From Apium graveolens (taxonomy: Eukaryota > Streptophyta > Magnoliopsida > Apiales > Apiaceae), in NCBI RefSeq assembly GCF_009905375.1, contig NC_133650.1, positions 295,382,270 to 295,446,269 of the forward strand: DNA of 64,000 nt, read 5' to 3'. This document shows positions 1 through 11,806 of this stretch, piece after piece; position 1 is the first letter of the stretch; every line of letters starts with the position of its first letter. Position numbers and translations under genes: made by a program. The notes below the pieces were generated by a model. That model was not told where the DNA came from. It ran no database searches and worked only from the letters and a program-made list of their open reading frames with translations.

Positions 1-255
1 TCTGATGATACAGCTCCTACAGTCTCCTCAAAAGCTAAAAGATTTAAAACATTAGCAAAAAGGCCTGCAGATTCTAGTAAAGGAATGGAAGCAGCAGCTA
101 AGGATGGGGGTCAGGAATCTCTGATCTCACAAGACCCTGTTGAAGCTCACAATTCTCCAAGTGCTGATCCAGACCTTCATGCAACTCATCACTCTCCACT
201 TCATGAGCCAAAAACAACTCATATTCCCACACCTCCAGTATCTCCAGTACATGCT
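1..255 (+). pseudogene. Fragment of a C-type Sirevirus 3' ORF
   Basis: The frame starting at base 1 is open and continues beyond the left edge. It contains GQESLISQDP and, further on, TPPVSPV. Very similar strings (GDQESLISQEP, TPPVSPI) occur in the same order in the long minus-strand ORF at 57021-59785, so this piece comes from a C-type element rather than from the A/B-type ORF that follows. The match ends near 255, where inverted LTR sequence begins. The function of these 3' ORFs is not known. The fragment cannot make a whole protein from what is visible. Confidence 0.6.
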
Positions 256-552
256 TTTGACAACTTGATTTTCTTCAGATTAAATCCTTGTAATTATCTG
301 ATACCCTGACGAGATCTCTGTCACTTGATTAAATCCACAATCTTGATTTATATCACTGAGGCATGATCAATTTCTTGAACTTCTTCCAGTGAATTAATTC
401 CTCAAGTCTGTAGATGAACCTTGTTTCTGAATCCTTTGACAGATGTTACTTTGCGAGATCTTTTTTACGGTAGATCCACTATTTACTTATTACATTCTTA
501 TTTGAGTTGAGTTAAATCCTCGAATATACAAATAGGCTATGACATATGCCTT
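256..552 (-). repeat. Inverted fragment of a G-family LTR
   Basis: Read on the minus strand, this segment matches the left part of the solo LTR at 60549-61866, roughly 60544-60840, with scattered differences. It holds the LTR start (TATGTCATA) at its right end and breaks off inside the LTR at its left end. It separates two unrelated 3' ORF fragments. Confidence 0.65.
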
Positions 553-1158
553 ACAAAACCCCAAGAATAAGGTTGTAGAGTTGAGTGAATCCCAGCCTAG
601 CCACACTGCAGTTTCCCCACAAACTGCAGTGCTTAAAAAGGACAAAAGCTCATTTCTAGCTGCATCCTCCCAAAAGGATGTAGCTATTGAACAAAGCTCT
701 CAACCAAGAGCACATGCCAAGAGGGTTAGGGACACAAGTTCACCCCAAACTTATGCCAGAAAGAAGAAATCAAAAACCTTTGGGGATGCACAGGGTACAC
801 ACACTGTGCAAACTGGTGCTAAAGACACAGTCACTGCACCTTCACAAATTCAGCTTGATATGGCTCCAATAAATGTGGAGTCGCAGCCAAAATCTCTAGT
901 TATAGAAACACCTCAAACACCAAACTCACCAACAAATTCTCTGGATGTGGATATGATACACACATCAATTCATGATTCCCCTTCTTTAACTCTGTTGGGG
1001 AAGCCAAAATCTAGTGCAAGTGAGCATCATATTTTAGATGATTTGTTGGCTCACTTGCCAATTCTTTCAGGAACTGTTGTGTCATCTGTGCCTAAAATAT
1101 CTTCAATCAACACAGAGTCAACAATAGTTTCTATTCCCAGCTCATTCATTTCTACTCT

Positions 1159-1275
1159 CTCGACGGATATTGCTCATTCGTCGAGTAGTGATTGTATCCC
1201 GACGGATAAGCCTAACAGCAGTTATCCGTCGGATAGCAAAACCACTCACTCGATGGATATCACTCATCCGTCGAG
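1159..1275. repeat. Three inverted pairs of the CGACGGATA motif inside coding sequence
   Basis: Six copies of a ten-base motif lie as three head-to-head pairs: TCGACGGATA with ATTCGTCGA, CGACGGATAA with TTATCCGTCG, and a decayed TCGATGGATA with ATCCGTCGA. Each pair could form a short hairpin. The pairs sit at the same place as three pairs at 39715-39820 in element B, where every copy reads CAACGG instead of CGACGG. Confidence 0.85.
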
Positions 1276-2385
1276 TATCTCTGCACAGCTTCACACTTCA
1301 ATTATTTCAAGTGCTGAAGATTTAGTGGTTGTACAGTCACTATTAGGATTGAGAGAGAAGAGTGTTTTGAGTGAGAGTCTGGGTTGCTTCCAGGAAAAAG
1401 GAGAGAAAATGAAAATCTGCAATCCATTTCTTCAGGATTGCCAAAAGGGAGTAAGAAGAGTCCCACCTTAGTAGGTGAAGGTGAGGGTGTGAGGGTGGGG
1501 AGCCAGGGTGAGACCCTGATGCAACAAAAGAGAGAAAATGAGAGAAATATAGGTACTGGAGCAATAAGGATGGATGTCATTGCTAGTGAGTCAATGAATG
1601 CCCAGGATGCAGACAGGGAAGGACCATCTCAGCATCCTAAAGCTGTTATAGATTCTACTTCTCTTGATGATTAGGCATTTACTCACCCTGTTCCAGCTTA
1701 TCAAATTCTAGCTGAACAGGGCAATGACAATGCAGAAAGGATGCTCAATCTGGTGCATACCACCCAGTCTATGCAAAGGGCTAAGGATGCCATCACATCT
1801 TTGCCTTCTACAGCTGGTGATGTGGACTATGAGACTGAGGGTTCAGCTGATTTCTTTGGAGATGGGAGTGGGGATAGTGAATATGAAGCAATGGACATAG
1901 GGGGAGAAGTAGGCTCAAGCTCAAGGTCAGGTATGCCATCATGGGCATTCTCAAAGAACTGTGATGAGCACTACTTCAAGACAACCCTGATCCAGTTAAT
2001 CAATCAGACAGATACTGATCTTCAAACCACTACCAATGCAAGCACCAAGAAGCTCCTTCAGGCACATCTTGCATCCCTGCAACTTTAGCAAATACAAGGC
2101 CTCCAGCATGGTAGAGATGTGGATTCTATGAAGGGTGATATTGAGGAGATGAAGAAGGCTATTTCAGACATGATAGATTCTAAACTTCCAGAAGCTATAA
2201 TGCTTGACATCAAGAGGCAATTAAGGAAAAATTCTGATCTGTCAACCAAGATAGATGTCTCGGATACAAGAATGTCAGCCATGGAAGCATCTTTGACTGC
2301 CATTCATCTCCATCAAGCCCAACAGACTAATCTACTTCAAAAACTGGTGGCATCTCAAACCCCCTCCACAGCTCAACTTGATGAT

Positions 2386-2422
2386 AAAAAAAAGGGGGAG
2401 AAAGGACCAAGTGAGGGGGAGA
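2386..2422 (+). other. Internal polypurine-tract-like runs
   Basis: Two runs, AAAAAAAAGGGGGAGAAA and GTGAGGGGGAGAAG, lie inside the 3' ORF of element A and resemble the true polypurine tract ATTGGGGGAGAT at 4231-4242. Extra polypurine tracts upstream of the 3' LTR are a known trait of Sirevirus-type elements. Whether these prime plus-strand synthesis is unknown. Confidence 0.45.
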
Positions 2423-4242
2423 AGCTTCAGATACAAATCAGTAAAGTAATTGTGCCTTCAATTACTATCTCAAAACCACCAGTCACAGATGGTATAGATC
2501 TGATTCAAGCAGCAGCAGCCAACTTAAAAGTTGATGAAAAAGAAAAGTTAAGTTTGGTCAATTGGGAGAAGATTGATGAGGAGATACAGAAGAAGTTTGA
2601 ACTTGTCAAGGATCCAGTTAAGTCAGCCATCCATCACTCTCAAGTCAAGCAAATTAGTGTGAATGAGATGAGCATGAACTATCTGGAAAGAGGACAATCT
2701 TCCTGCATCAAGTCTCCAAAGGCTGAAATGATTCTTAAACCAAGGGCAAACTACTCAAAATCATCCTTGAAGAACCCCTTGGACACTGTGTATGAGACAC
2801 CCAAGCCTGATGAGAAGAAACTTCTGTCAAGATCAATTGTCTTCTATAAAGATCCAGCTGATTCAGCTTCTAAAAGGAGGATTGCTAAGATTTTCAGAAA
2901 TGGGAAAGAAATTTGTGTGGTGGCTGGACACCCTCAATTTGCTCAAGCAAAGAGAGAAGAAAAAGCTAGATTGAAGCAAGAAAAGAAGCAGGCTGCTCTA
3001 GATGCTAAAAAGGCTAAACAGAAGAGAGAGCAGATTGCTATCTTGGCCAAGCTACATGCTGTAAATTCATCACAACAAATTCCCTCTCAACCATCTGAAG
3101 CTACTGAATCAAGGATGCAAGTTGAAGAACGGAAGAAATCTCCAAGAAAGAAAGAATTGGCTAAAAGAACTAAAAGGAGACTGGATATTGTTGACAAGGA
3201 ATTGGAAGATCAATTTTCTAATGAATCCACACCAGCTACAACTCAAGCAACAAAGCCCTCTGTGGTATTTGAAGACATAAGGGTGGTGGATCCCTACAGG
3301 AATATTCATGGTGAACCTATTGTGTCCAAGGATGAGCCAATAGAATGGGAGAACATACCAATTCCAGACTTCAATCTACCAATCCTTAGCAAGCCAAAAA
3401 GGACAAAGTCAAGAGCAGTCAAGAAAGTAAAGCTGTCACCTCTCAAATCCAAATCTATAGTCAAAGTTCAGCCCAAAGTCAATAGGGGAGACTATCTGTA
3501 CTTGTGTGACATCAAAGAATTTTCTGACCTAAATCTCTATCTGGATGAACTAGATGAAGTAAGAGGTATTGATGCATACAGAAACCTACCTGAAAGGTTA
3601 GTGTTCAAGTACAAAGGAGGAAAGGAGATTTAGTGGCCACTTCACAGAATTCTTCAAGAAAGCCAAGTTGTACTGATTAAAGTTTACTCATCCTTCAAGA
3701 AGAACTTTGGGTTCAATGTCACTGCAAGTAGACTAGTATTGAAGAAGATTGAAGAACTAAGGAGTGTTAGAGCTAAAGATGCACTCCCAAAGACTCTAAT
3801 CATCCCTTACACAGGGAGAAGAGTGCATCTAAGGCCCTACTGGCTGATGGAGTTCATTGATGACAAAGGTGTGAGAAGATTCTTTAGATTGGAAGACCAA
3901 TTGAGTATCTCTAGCAATGAGACTCTTCTGGAAATGCAAGAAAAGCTAAATCTCTCAGAATCTAATGAACTAGAATTCCACAGGCAGCTCCAAAATCAGA
4001 TTGAAGAAAATAACAGAAAGCTTGGAAGAAGATCCAGACCTTCAAGGAACTAGATAAATCTGCTCAGGCTAGAGGAGCATCTTGAAAAATGACTGTGAGA
4101 AAAACTTTGTATATTTTGTTAATTGAAGCACTTTTCAGTATTATCTACCTTCTTTTAAAGTTGTATGTTTAGGGTGTTTTGTTATCATCAAGTATCTCTT
4201 AATTTATGGCTACAATTCCAGTAGACATAAATTGGGGGAGAT

Positions 4243-5261
4243 TGTTGTGCATATGTTGTGTACTTGATGATTTCATGAACACAACACCTCAGTAGATTTT
4301 ACTTAGTGAAATAATGTAGCACTCGATGGATAAGAATTATAGTCCCGACGGATAACTCATATAGTCCCGACGGATGATGACCTATAATCCATCGAGTGAG
4401 TAGCTTATGTAATAATGAGTCTGTAGCACATTTCTGCATACACCTTTGTATAGATTCTGTAGTAGCATATAAGTCATGTTGACTTTAACTAGATATGCAG
4501 AATAGGTTGATTAATTATACATAAATGATGTCTTGTAATTCTGCATAAATGAAATGAAGTCAAGTGCCAAAATAGCTACCGGCGGATGATTAACAAAGCC
4601 ATCGACGGATGATCAAATGGCTATCAACGGATGATCAATATAGTAGTCGATAGATGATCAATAAAGCCATCAACAGATGATCATAAACTCGACGGATGAT
4701 CATATACTCATTGGATAAAGAATTCAAATATCCGTTGACAGTGACAACATAGTCACATGCGTCGAAGTGTATGCAAAAGGAATGAGGAAGCCTATTAACT
4801 GGATAATAGAGAACAAAGTAGCAAAGTATTAGACTCGATGGTTTTTATGACGATCATGTCTTTTGACTTTATAATCTTGGTAATATATAAACCAAGAAGT
4901 AGCAAATAGAAATAGAAATCTGGGAACACAACAAGAGAAACATTTGTAAGCAGAATTATTAGCATATCTTTGAATTCTCAGTAGTTCAATATTTGTAAGC
5001 AGCTGTGAGCATTACTGCACTCAGGGTTCTCTCGATATATAATATATATCTCTGGTGCAATCATTCAAATCCACCAGAAAGTTTTTAAAGACTCTTATTT
5101 TTAAATACTTGTGTTTTAATTTACTTAAGTTTTATTCCGCATTGTGCTAATCAATACACTTATTTATATTTGAGTTAGAAAATTTTATTGCAAGAAAAAG
5201 TTTCAAGAATTCCATTCAACTCCCCTTCTGTAATTCTTGTCATATTGTTAAGGGACTAACA
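4243..5261 (+). repeat. 3' LTR of element A
   Basis: Begins TGTTGTGCATATG right after a polypurine tract and ends GGGACTAACA, giving TGTT/AACA inverted ends; 1019 bp. It shares with the B LTR the order motif array, TATA box (ATATATAAACC near 4882) and a CCCCTTCTGTAATTC block near the 3' end. Only one LTR copy is present in the window. Confidence 0.85.
4318..4745. promoter_or_regulatory. CGACGGAT motif array upstream of the LTR TATA box
   Basis: About ten copies of a TCGACGGATGA-type motif, in both orientations, with some decayed copies (CTCGATGGATAAG, CAACAGATGATC), occupy this part of the A LTR. They lie about 140-560 bp upstream of the LTR TATA box at 4881-4890. The arrangement is the same as in the B LTR, but with CGACGG as the usual core. 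Confidence 0.75.
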
Positions 5262-5636
5262 CTATTAGATAAATTTTGTGAGTTATATAAGACACATGGC
5301 CACTACACGGATAATAGATAATCTCTTATATATTATCTCGAAAGACAACTCAATAAGAACACTTGAATCAATACTTTCCAAGGTAAACACTCTGCTGCGA
5401 CACACAACCAGCACAACAATGTAGTTAACCTAATTTTTGGTGGACGTGAGTCCTCACAACCTCTCGAGCAGCCAATTTGCACCAATTATAGTGGTTTTAT
5501 AGACTCTATCACCTTTTCACATCGAGAACATGATGGAATTAATTCAGACCACAATGAAGCCTTTGTAGTGTCTTTGAAAATGGAAAACGGTGAAGCAAAA
5601 CAAATGTTCAATGATAACGGATTTTCATAATTATTC

Positions 5637-5671
<35 letters not shown>

Positions 5672-5934
5672 CACAATCCAAATTTCATATAATACATACA
5701 TATATATATATATAATCGATACATAATTCAAATTTCATATAATACAAATTATATTTAAATATCGAAATGATTTATTGAAAGGAGTATTTTGATTGACCAT
5801 GAGTTTCAACTAATAAAAAGAGTATTATTTGACTACAGATTCTACTTTTTTCAAAAAAAAAATACATAAAATTTTATCAAGATAAATCGATGTAGAGGTT
5901 TAAAAATATGTAGTCGAGATAGAGACCAGATTTC
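5262..5934. other. Non-coding stretch with simple repeats
   Basis: No convincing gene. It holds a run of about ten TAA units (5639-5671), then two copies of a block ending TTTCATATAATACA (about 5673-5745) separated by a TA run, then AT-rich sequence. The part near 5750-5835 resembles the sequence right of the LINE at 11464-11535. Confidence 0.7.
5639..5671. repeat. (TAA)n microsatellite
   Basis: About ten uninterrupted TAA units. Confidence 0.95.
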
Positions 5935-5951
5935 GTATATAATTTGTTTTT
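5935..5951. repeat. LINE target-site duplication, left copy
   Basis: GTATATAATTTGTTTTT here is identical to 11447-11463 at the other end of the LINE. The left copy runs straight into the T-run that represents the LINE poly(A) tail on the minus strand. Confidence 0.8.
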
Positions 5952-5977
5952 TTTTTTGAAAAAAATGCTAACTTTCA

Positions 5978-8900
5978 TTAAGCAACATCGTGCAAAAGAG
6001 TCTCCAACAACAAATCTGGAGGAGACGTTAATATGTTCGGGAAATCTAGCGAACAAGGTAAACGAGCCATCAAGTGGGCTACTTTATTCGCCTGCCTTTT
6101 AACAAATTGAATTGAAAACCCTGATCTAGCCAGTAAAGTCGTGCGACAATCTTCCAAAATATGGCCAACTTCCAAATGATTCTCCTGGGAATGATTAATA
6201 GCTTGCACACAGAGGAGAGAGTCTGATTCTATACAGACCACTTGATTCGACATCGAACACAACCAATGCAAACCTTCCTGAATAGCCAGAGCTTCTGCTT
6301 CTAAAATTGTGCTCACCATCTATAAACAAATGGCCTTTCCTCCCACAAAAATTCCATGATGGTCACGAAGAACAAGACCTACGGTAAACAAGTCTGATCC
6401 CAGCTTTATAGATGCATCAACATTCAACTTCAGACAACCCTCACGAGGAGGTTTCCATTTTTGAAGTGACTTGTTACTAGCCCTAACACTGAGCACCTGA
6501 TTTTGGGCTTTAAGATGCTTTGCCTTCTTCCAATCTGAGATAGACTTAGAACTCCAGTCTATAGCCACCCGTCCTGTAACCACCTTGTTATCCCATACCC
6601 TTCTGTTTCTAAAAAACCACATTCCCCACAAAACCTTGGCCACCACTTCAATTTCCTCCCTCGAAGCACTACTAATCTTTTGTATAAGCCAGTCAGGGAC
6701 AAAATCCACCGTCTGCATATCGTAAGTTAAACCTGCATAATGCCAACAACTAGAAGCAAACAGACAATCGAAAAAAACATGCCCCAGGTGTTCAATATCT
6801 GCCATACACATAGGGCAAGTTATTGGTAGCCGAACTCCCTTTGCACTCAATCTTCTTCGAACAGGGATGTTATTTCTACAAAATCTCCACAAGAAAATTT
6901 TGATCTTGTGAGGAAGATTCAGTCTCCACAACTTGCTCCAGCCATTAGATTGATAGACACTACCAGGTCCTATATTAGAATCATGCCAAAGCTGATAACC
7001 TGTCTTCACTGTATATTGACCATTTGTCGTTCGAGACCATGCTAAACGATCAACTGTAGGATTTTGTGGGATACGCACTGCCAAGATCAGACGAGCATCA
7101 TCCTCTGTAAAAAAGGACATAACTTTATCCGCCTCCCAACTCCTATCATCTGTTCTGAAAAAACTTGATACCTGCACTTGATTACAGCCATAGTCTATAC
7201 TTTGAGACACACAAAAATCATCCTTATTCTGTAACCATGGGTCCCTTATTGCATTGATGTCCCTACCGTCTCCAAGAATCCATCTATATCCCTTACAAAT
7301 GTTTCTCCTTGCTGTCATGATCCCCGACCATATGTAGCTAGATCCTGGACTCACAGAGGCATGAAGAAAATGAGAATCTGGGTAATAACGTGCTTTGTAA
7401 ACACGAGCAACCAATGAATGAGGCTTTTTTATAAAATTCCAGCAGTGTTTCCCCAATAGTGCTATATTGAAACTGTAAAGATTCCTAAAACCCATACCAC
7501 CTCTACTCTTCGATGAACTCATAGAATCCCAAGAGAGCCAGCTTATTCCTCGTCTATCACTAGAGCTAGTACACCACCAATACTTATTTAACATCCTCTC
7601 AAGCTCCTGACATAGAGATTTTGGAAGCAAAAAACACGACATGCAATACGAGGGAATAGACTGAGCCACGTTTCTAATCAAAATTGATTTACATGCTTGA
7701 GAAATAGCTTTCGACTTCCAACCTTGTAATCTTTTACATACTTTATCTTTGACAAAACCAAACACCCTTTTCTTTGAACGACCTACAAAAGAAGGGAGGC
7801 CTAAGTATTTTCCATCCTGAAGCTCATTCGATACTCCTAAAATCCCAGCTAAAGTTCCCCTCTCAGACTGTGGGACATTTGAACTAAACAAAATTGCAGA
7901 CTTCTGAAAATTCACAGATTGACCCGACAGAGCCTCATAATCGTTCAAGAGAGACTTGACAACAGTGGTTTCAGCAAGATTGGCACAAAAGAACAGAAAA
8001 CTGTCATCTGCAAAAAGCAGATGAGTAATAATTGGAGCTGTATTGCTAACCTGAGACCCATGAATGTTGCCCTCCATAGCAGCTTTATCAAGAGAGTTAG
8101 ACAGACCTTCCACACACAAGAGAAACAAATACGGGGACAAAGGGTCCCCCTGTTGTAGACCCCGTGATGGACATACAGGACCTACAGAAGTGCCATTGAA
8201 ACAAAAATCATATGACACCGTGGTTACACAAAGCATGATCCACTGAATCCATTTTCTGCAAAAACCCATGGCCTGCATTCGAGCTTTCAAATATGACCAG
8301 TTTACCCTGTCGTAGGCTTTAGAAATGTCCAGTTTCAAAGCAATCTCCCCATCCCTGCCTCGACTCTTCCTACGCATATGGTGAACAACTTCAAAAGCTA
8401 CTAACACATTGTCGGCTATACTCCTTCCCGGTACAAAGGCTGATTGGTTTTCTGATATAACATTTGGTAATAGAACTTTCAATCGATTTGAGAGCACCTT
8501 CGCTAAGACCTTATATAGAACGTTACATAAAGCAATTGGTCGTAAGTCCTTCATACAACGAGCATTTTCCTTTTTAGGAATGAGAACCACATTGGTCTCA
8601 TTAAGGTTTGCTGGAAAAGAGACTGAGTCTAACCAGCACTTGCAACTCTCGTAAACTTCTCGCCCCAATATAGACCAAAATTGCTGGAAAAAAGCAGGGT
8701 TTAATCCATCAGGACCCGAGGTTTTATCCGGGTGCATCTGCTTGATAGCAACTGAAAATTCTTCGAAAGTCATCTCAGCCACTAACATGTGATTTTGCTC
8801 CTCTGTTATACGCCTTTCAGATTCATCCAGCTGAAGTATCTCAGCATTATGCCCACTAGTGAACACTACAGTATAATAATCCTTTACCACTTGACACATA

Positions 8901-10054
8901 TCCTCATGATTACTTACTTCCTCCCCTGAATCCGTCTCAAGAAACGGAAGATAATTAGCTTTCTTTCTAGCTGATGCACTCGCGTGAAAAAACTTTGTAT
9001 TAGCGTCTCCCTCTGTAAGCCAGAAATTTTTAGCCCTCTGCTTCCAATACACTTCCTCGTGGCACAACAAATCATTTAACTTTTCCTTCTCCATAAAATA
9101 ATTACTGATTCCATCCTCATCTACACGATCAACCAGAAGCCTTATCACCTCTTTCTGACGTCTGATCTTATCTCGGAACTTGTGGAAAAAGTTCCTCCCC
9201 CAGCGAGCCATGAAGCTTGAGACAGAAACAAGCTTTGGAATTATATTAACAGTGGGCAGTTCAAGCCAAAAATCTGAAACCTTCTTACGAAAATTCGGTT
9301 CCTGGAGCCATGTGTTCTCGAACTTAAAACGAAACTGCTTCTTTGAAAAGGATGTACTGAGCAAGTCTAGAAAAATTGGATCATGGTCAGATACCGACAC
9401 ATGGTAGACTAGCAACTTGCAAAGAGGAAAAAGATTCCACCACTGTTGAGTAGCAAAAGCTCTATCCAATCTCTCCCGAACCCAATCGCTTTTCCCATGA
9501 CTCTTTTCCCATGTATATTTACCACCACTAAGATCAAGCTCCGAAAGAAAACAGTCATCAATTGCAGCTCTAAAACCATCCATTAAACTTTGAGGATGAG
9601 GCAGATTACCCCATTTATCCGACGAATAAAGTAAATCATTGAAATCACCTATGATGCACCAAGGAATTTGAGAAACTCCTGCTAACCTGCGAATTAGATC
9701 CCAAGAGTGTTTACGACGTTCTCTCTCCGGGAAGCCATAAAAACAAGATAGCCTCCAGATAGCTGCATTATTTTCAATAAAATTAACATCAACATGGTTT
9801 TGAGAATATCCTACCACTTCACAAGCCACATTGTGTTTCCAAAAAATCGCCAAACCACCACTACGACCTACTCTATCAACTGAAAAACACTGAGAGAAGC
9901 CATACTTAACACGAAGCTCCTCGATTTTATTTGCAAAAGAAATAGTCTCTGAAAGAAATAAGAAATCGGGATTACGTGACTTTAACAGGTCACTAAGAAC
10001 ACGAATTGTTCGAGGGCTCCCTAACCCCCGACAATTCCAACTGAGGATATTCAT
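5978..10054 (-). pseudogene. LINE ORF2: endonuclease, reverse transcriptase, RNase H
   Basis: Starts MNILSWNCRGLG, the beginning of an exonuclease-endonuclease-phosphatase domain (E36 in FLSET; D137 and N139 in IGDFND; SDHDPIF near 222). The reverse transcriptase follows: GPDGLNPAFF, LIPKK, FVPGRSIADNV, LDISKAYDRV, GLQQGDPLSPYLF and the catalytic FADD near residue 680. A zinc-binding zf-RVT region (LPHKIKIFLWR to CPMC and HVFFDC) comes next, then a C-terminal RNase H-like domain (NVDAS, EAEALAIQ, IESDS, ANKVAHL). A single TAG at 6320-6322, probably CAG originally, cuts the RNase H domain; the frame stays open on both sides to 5978. About 1358 codons, normal for plant L1 ORF2. Confidence 0.88.
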
Positions 10055-10134
10055 TTGGGCTGGCTAGCTTGCTTTGCAAGCTAAGCCAAAAATTCAGGAG
10101 AAGAATCTGCACAATCACCTTTAGAAAGATTAAA

Positions 10135-11219
10135 TTATGATAATAAAATCATGTTGTCACCTTCAGTTTCCATATACTCAGTGTTATCCAGCCCACGTCT
10201 TCTTTTTCTTTCCTCCACATTAAGCCCATTTAGCTCCCCAATATCAGGCCCAATAAGTGAGTCGGTTTTTATGTTTGCCGCCAACACATTTGAAAACTCA
10301 ATCTGTTGAGATTTCTCCGCACCAATATGAGCCTTTCCCCTGAAATCTCGCCCTTGATTACCTCCCCTCATCCTATCTGCAGAAACTGATTCCGAGAAGT
10401 GCTGATTGTAGTTAGCATTCCCTGAATTTACGCCCCACTCAACGTCACGTTCATCTGTGAGCCACCTACTCCGTTCTTGCCCCGCCGCCTTGCGTGGTGG
10501 AGCTCTGAGCCAGTTCCCCCACTCCTTGACAATTTCACTTGAACTCCTATCCATCTTTTTTTACAAAACCTCTCAGTGTGAGTTATCATGCCACAAATGA
10601 AACATAACTCGCCCAATCTTTCATATTTGCATTGCACAATGCATTCAGAACCATTCTTTCGACATATCTTCTTCTTCCTTTTTAGTGGCTTTCTGACATC
10701 CACTAAAATCTTCAGCCTCATGCATTCACGCCATATGCTTGAGTTATTGTTGGGATCATACATAACAAACGTACCAAAAAAATCACCAAGCTGTTTACCA
10801 ACTTGTTCAGTCATGAGGCTCCCAGGTAAACCATACAACTGAATCCAGAATGGAATGTTATACAAAGATACCTCCAAAGGATCCTCTCCCGTACCTATTG
10901 TATTAGTGATTAACATAGCTCCATCAAAAGACCAAGGACCACCATTCAATATCCACTGCATATCATCTATATGATAAAACTGGAACAGGAAAAGACCAGA
11001 TTTCAGATCCTTAATGTTGATGCCCTTTGCTGGCCTCCACACGTCCGCTAGCTTCGATTTCATGGCCTTTGAGTTGACATTCTTCTCCGTCAAGAAGCGT
11101 CCAACAAGACAAAGTTCAAACTTGTTTATATTGTCCTCCACCCCCTCGTCAAAAACCAATTTCTCATTCTCCTCGTCCTCGATATCCATCCCTTCCATTT
11201 GCCTATTGATAGCCTCCAT
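10135..11219 (-). pseudogene. LINE ORF1: DUF4283 and CCHC zinc knuckle, frame-broken
   Basis: Plant L1 ORF1, an RNA-binding chaperone that packages LINE RNA. The DUF4283-type region covers about residues 30-180 (ELCLVGRFLTEK, MQWILNGGPWSFDGAML, WIQLYGLP) and is followed by a zinc knuckle, CFICGMITHTERFC (about 206-219). The frame is lost just after FCKK in a run of seven A (near 10555), and the C-terminal part (EWGNWLRAPPRK onward) continues in another frame to 10135. A length change in the A-run is the simplest explanation. The start at 11219 is the first ATG and fits the family. Confidence 0.82.
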
Positions 11220-11446
11220 ACCTCAGAAAAGAAAACACTCTTACAGATCTTTACAAAGAAAAGAAGAGAAAAACACAGCTCTCACAATTACATGGAGAGA
11301 AAAGAAAGTATAATATGGTGATTAACTGTCAGTTATTTAACTTATTACCATTTCTTATTTAATAGGTATAAAAATTATATCTCGATACTTTTTTAAAAAA
11401 TTTATAAAATTTGCAAACAAGTATGGGCGATATTATGATGTCTGCT

Positions 11447-11463
11447 GTATATAATTTGTTTTT
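11447..11463. repeat. LINE target-site duplication, right copy
   Basis: Identical to 5935-5951 and followed by AAATATT. Confidence 0.8.
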
Positions 11464-11806
11464 AAATATTGGGATGATTTATGAAATGGGTATTTCGATT
11501 AACTGTGAGTCCTGACTAATGAAAAGAGTATAATTCACCTATATTCGTGGGATATCTCGTAACAAAATGATATTAAGAGAAGGTTGATATATGCACCCCA
11601 TTTAATTTAATGAGCAATGCTAGATTTTTTAAATATTTTTTCTGAATTTTTCCCAAATTATGTGGCATGACACATGAATTTTTATTTGGGGCGTATACTT
11701 ACATACACTTCATCCTGTATTATTATCAAAGAAAGTTACTATTTATACATGAAACATCATCATTTAGGAAAAAATGGGACACCTAGCATTTCTTTTAATT
11801 TATAAA
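11464..11806. other. AT-rich non-coding stretch
   Basis: No gene seen. The first 70 bases (ATGATTTATGAAATGGG and on to AAAAGAGTAT) are a diverged copy of 5765-5835 on the other side of the LINE, so the LINE probably landed in an older repeated sequence. Confidence 0.6.

Larger units (their letters stand above)
553..4053 (+). pseudogene. Degenerate Sirevirus 3' ORF (so-called env-like), element A
   Basis: Homologous along its length to the 3' ORF of element B (38684-42581). Shared landmarks are SSQKDV near the start, a Ser/Thr-rich stretch with STDI-like repeats, a coiled-coil-like middle, GIDLIQAAAA, a lysine-rich helix (about 2940-3050), NIHGEPIVSKDEPIEWENI and a final block with WLMEF and GVRRFFRLEDQL. 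It starts in one frame (to 1471), shifts near 1390, then continues with in-frame stops at 1672-1674, 2086-2088 and 3631-3633. Gene type follows from position between pol and the 3' LTR; I see no signal peptide or membrane span that would justify the name envelope. Biochemical role unknown. Confidence 0.75.
553..5261 (+). mobile_element. Sirevirus-like copia element A, 3' part
   Basis: Contains the distal part of a degenerate 3' ORF (553-4053), a spacer, a polypurine tract (4231-4242) and a complete 3' LTR (4243-5261). Gag, pol and the 5' LTR are not in the window or have been lost. ORF and LTR are homologous to those of element B at 30040-43823 but clearly diverged, so A belongs to a related family. 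No matching target-site duplication can be checked because the left end is missing; the five bases after the LTR are CTATT. Confidence 0.8.
5952..11446 (-). mobile_element. L1-like non-LTR retrotransposon (LINE), nearly full length
   Basis: About 5.5 kb on the minus strand with ORF1 (11219 down to 10135), ORF2 (10054 down to 5978), a short 3' tail ending in a T-run on the plus strand, and a 17-bp target-site duplication. On the right the duplication is followed by AAATATT, so the insertion point reads TTTT/AA, the cleavage preference of L1 endonucleases. Coding damage seen is one frame break in ORF1 and one in-frame stop in ORF2, so the copy is young but probably inactive. The 5' end at 11446 is inferred from the duplication. 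Confidence 0.85.
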
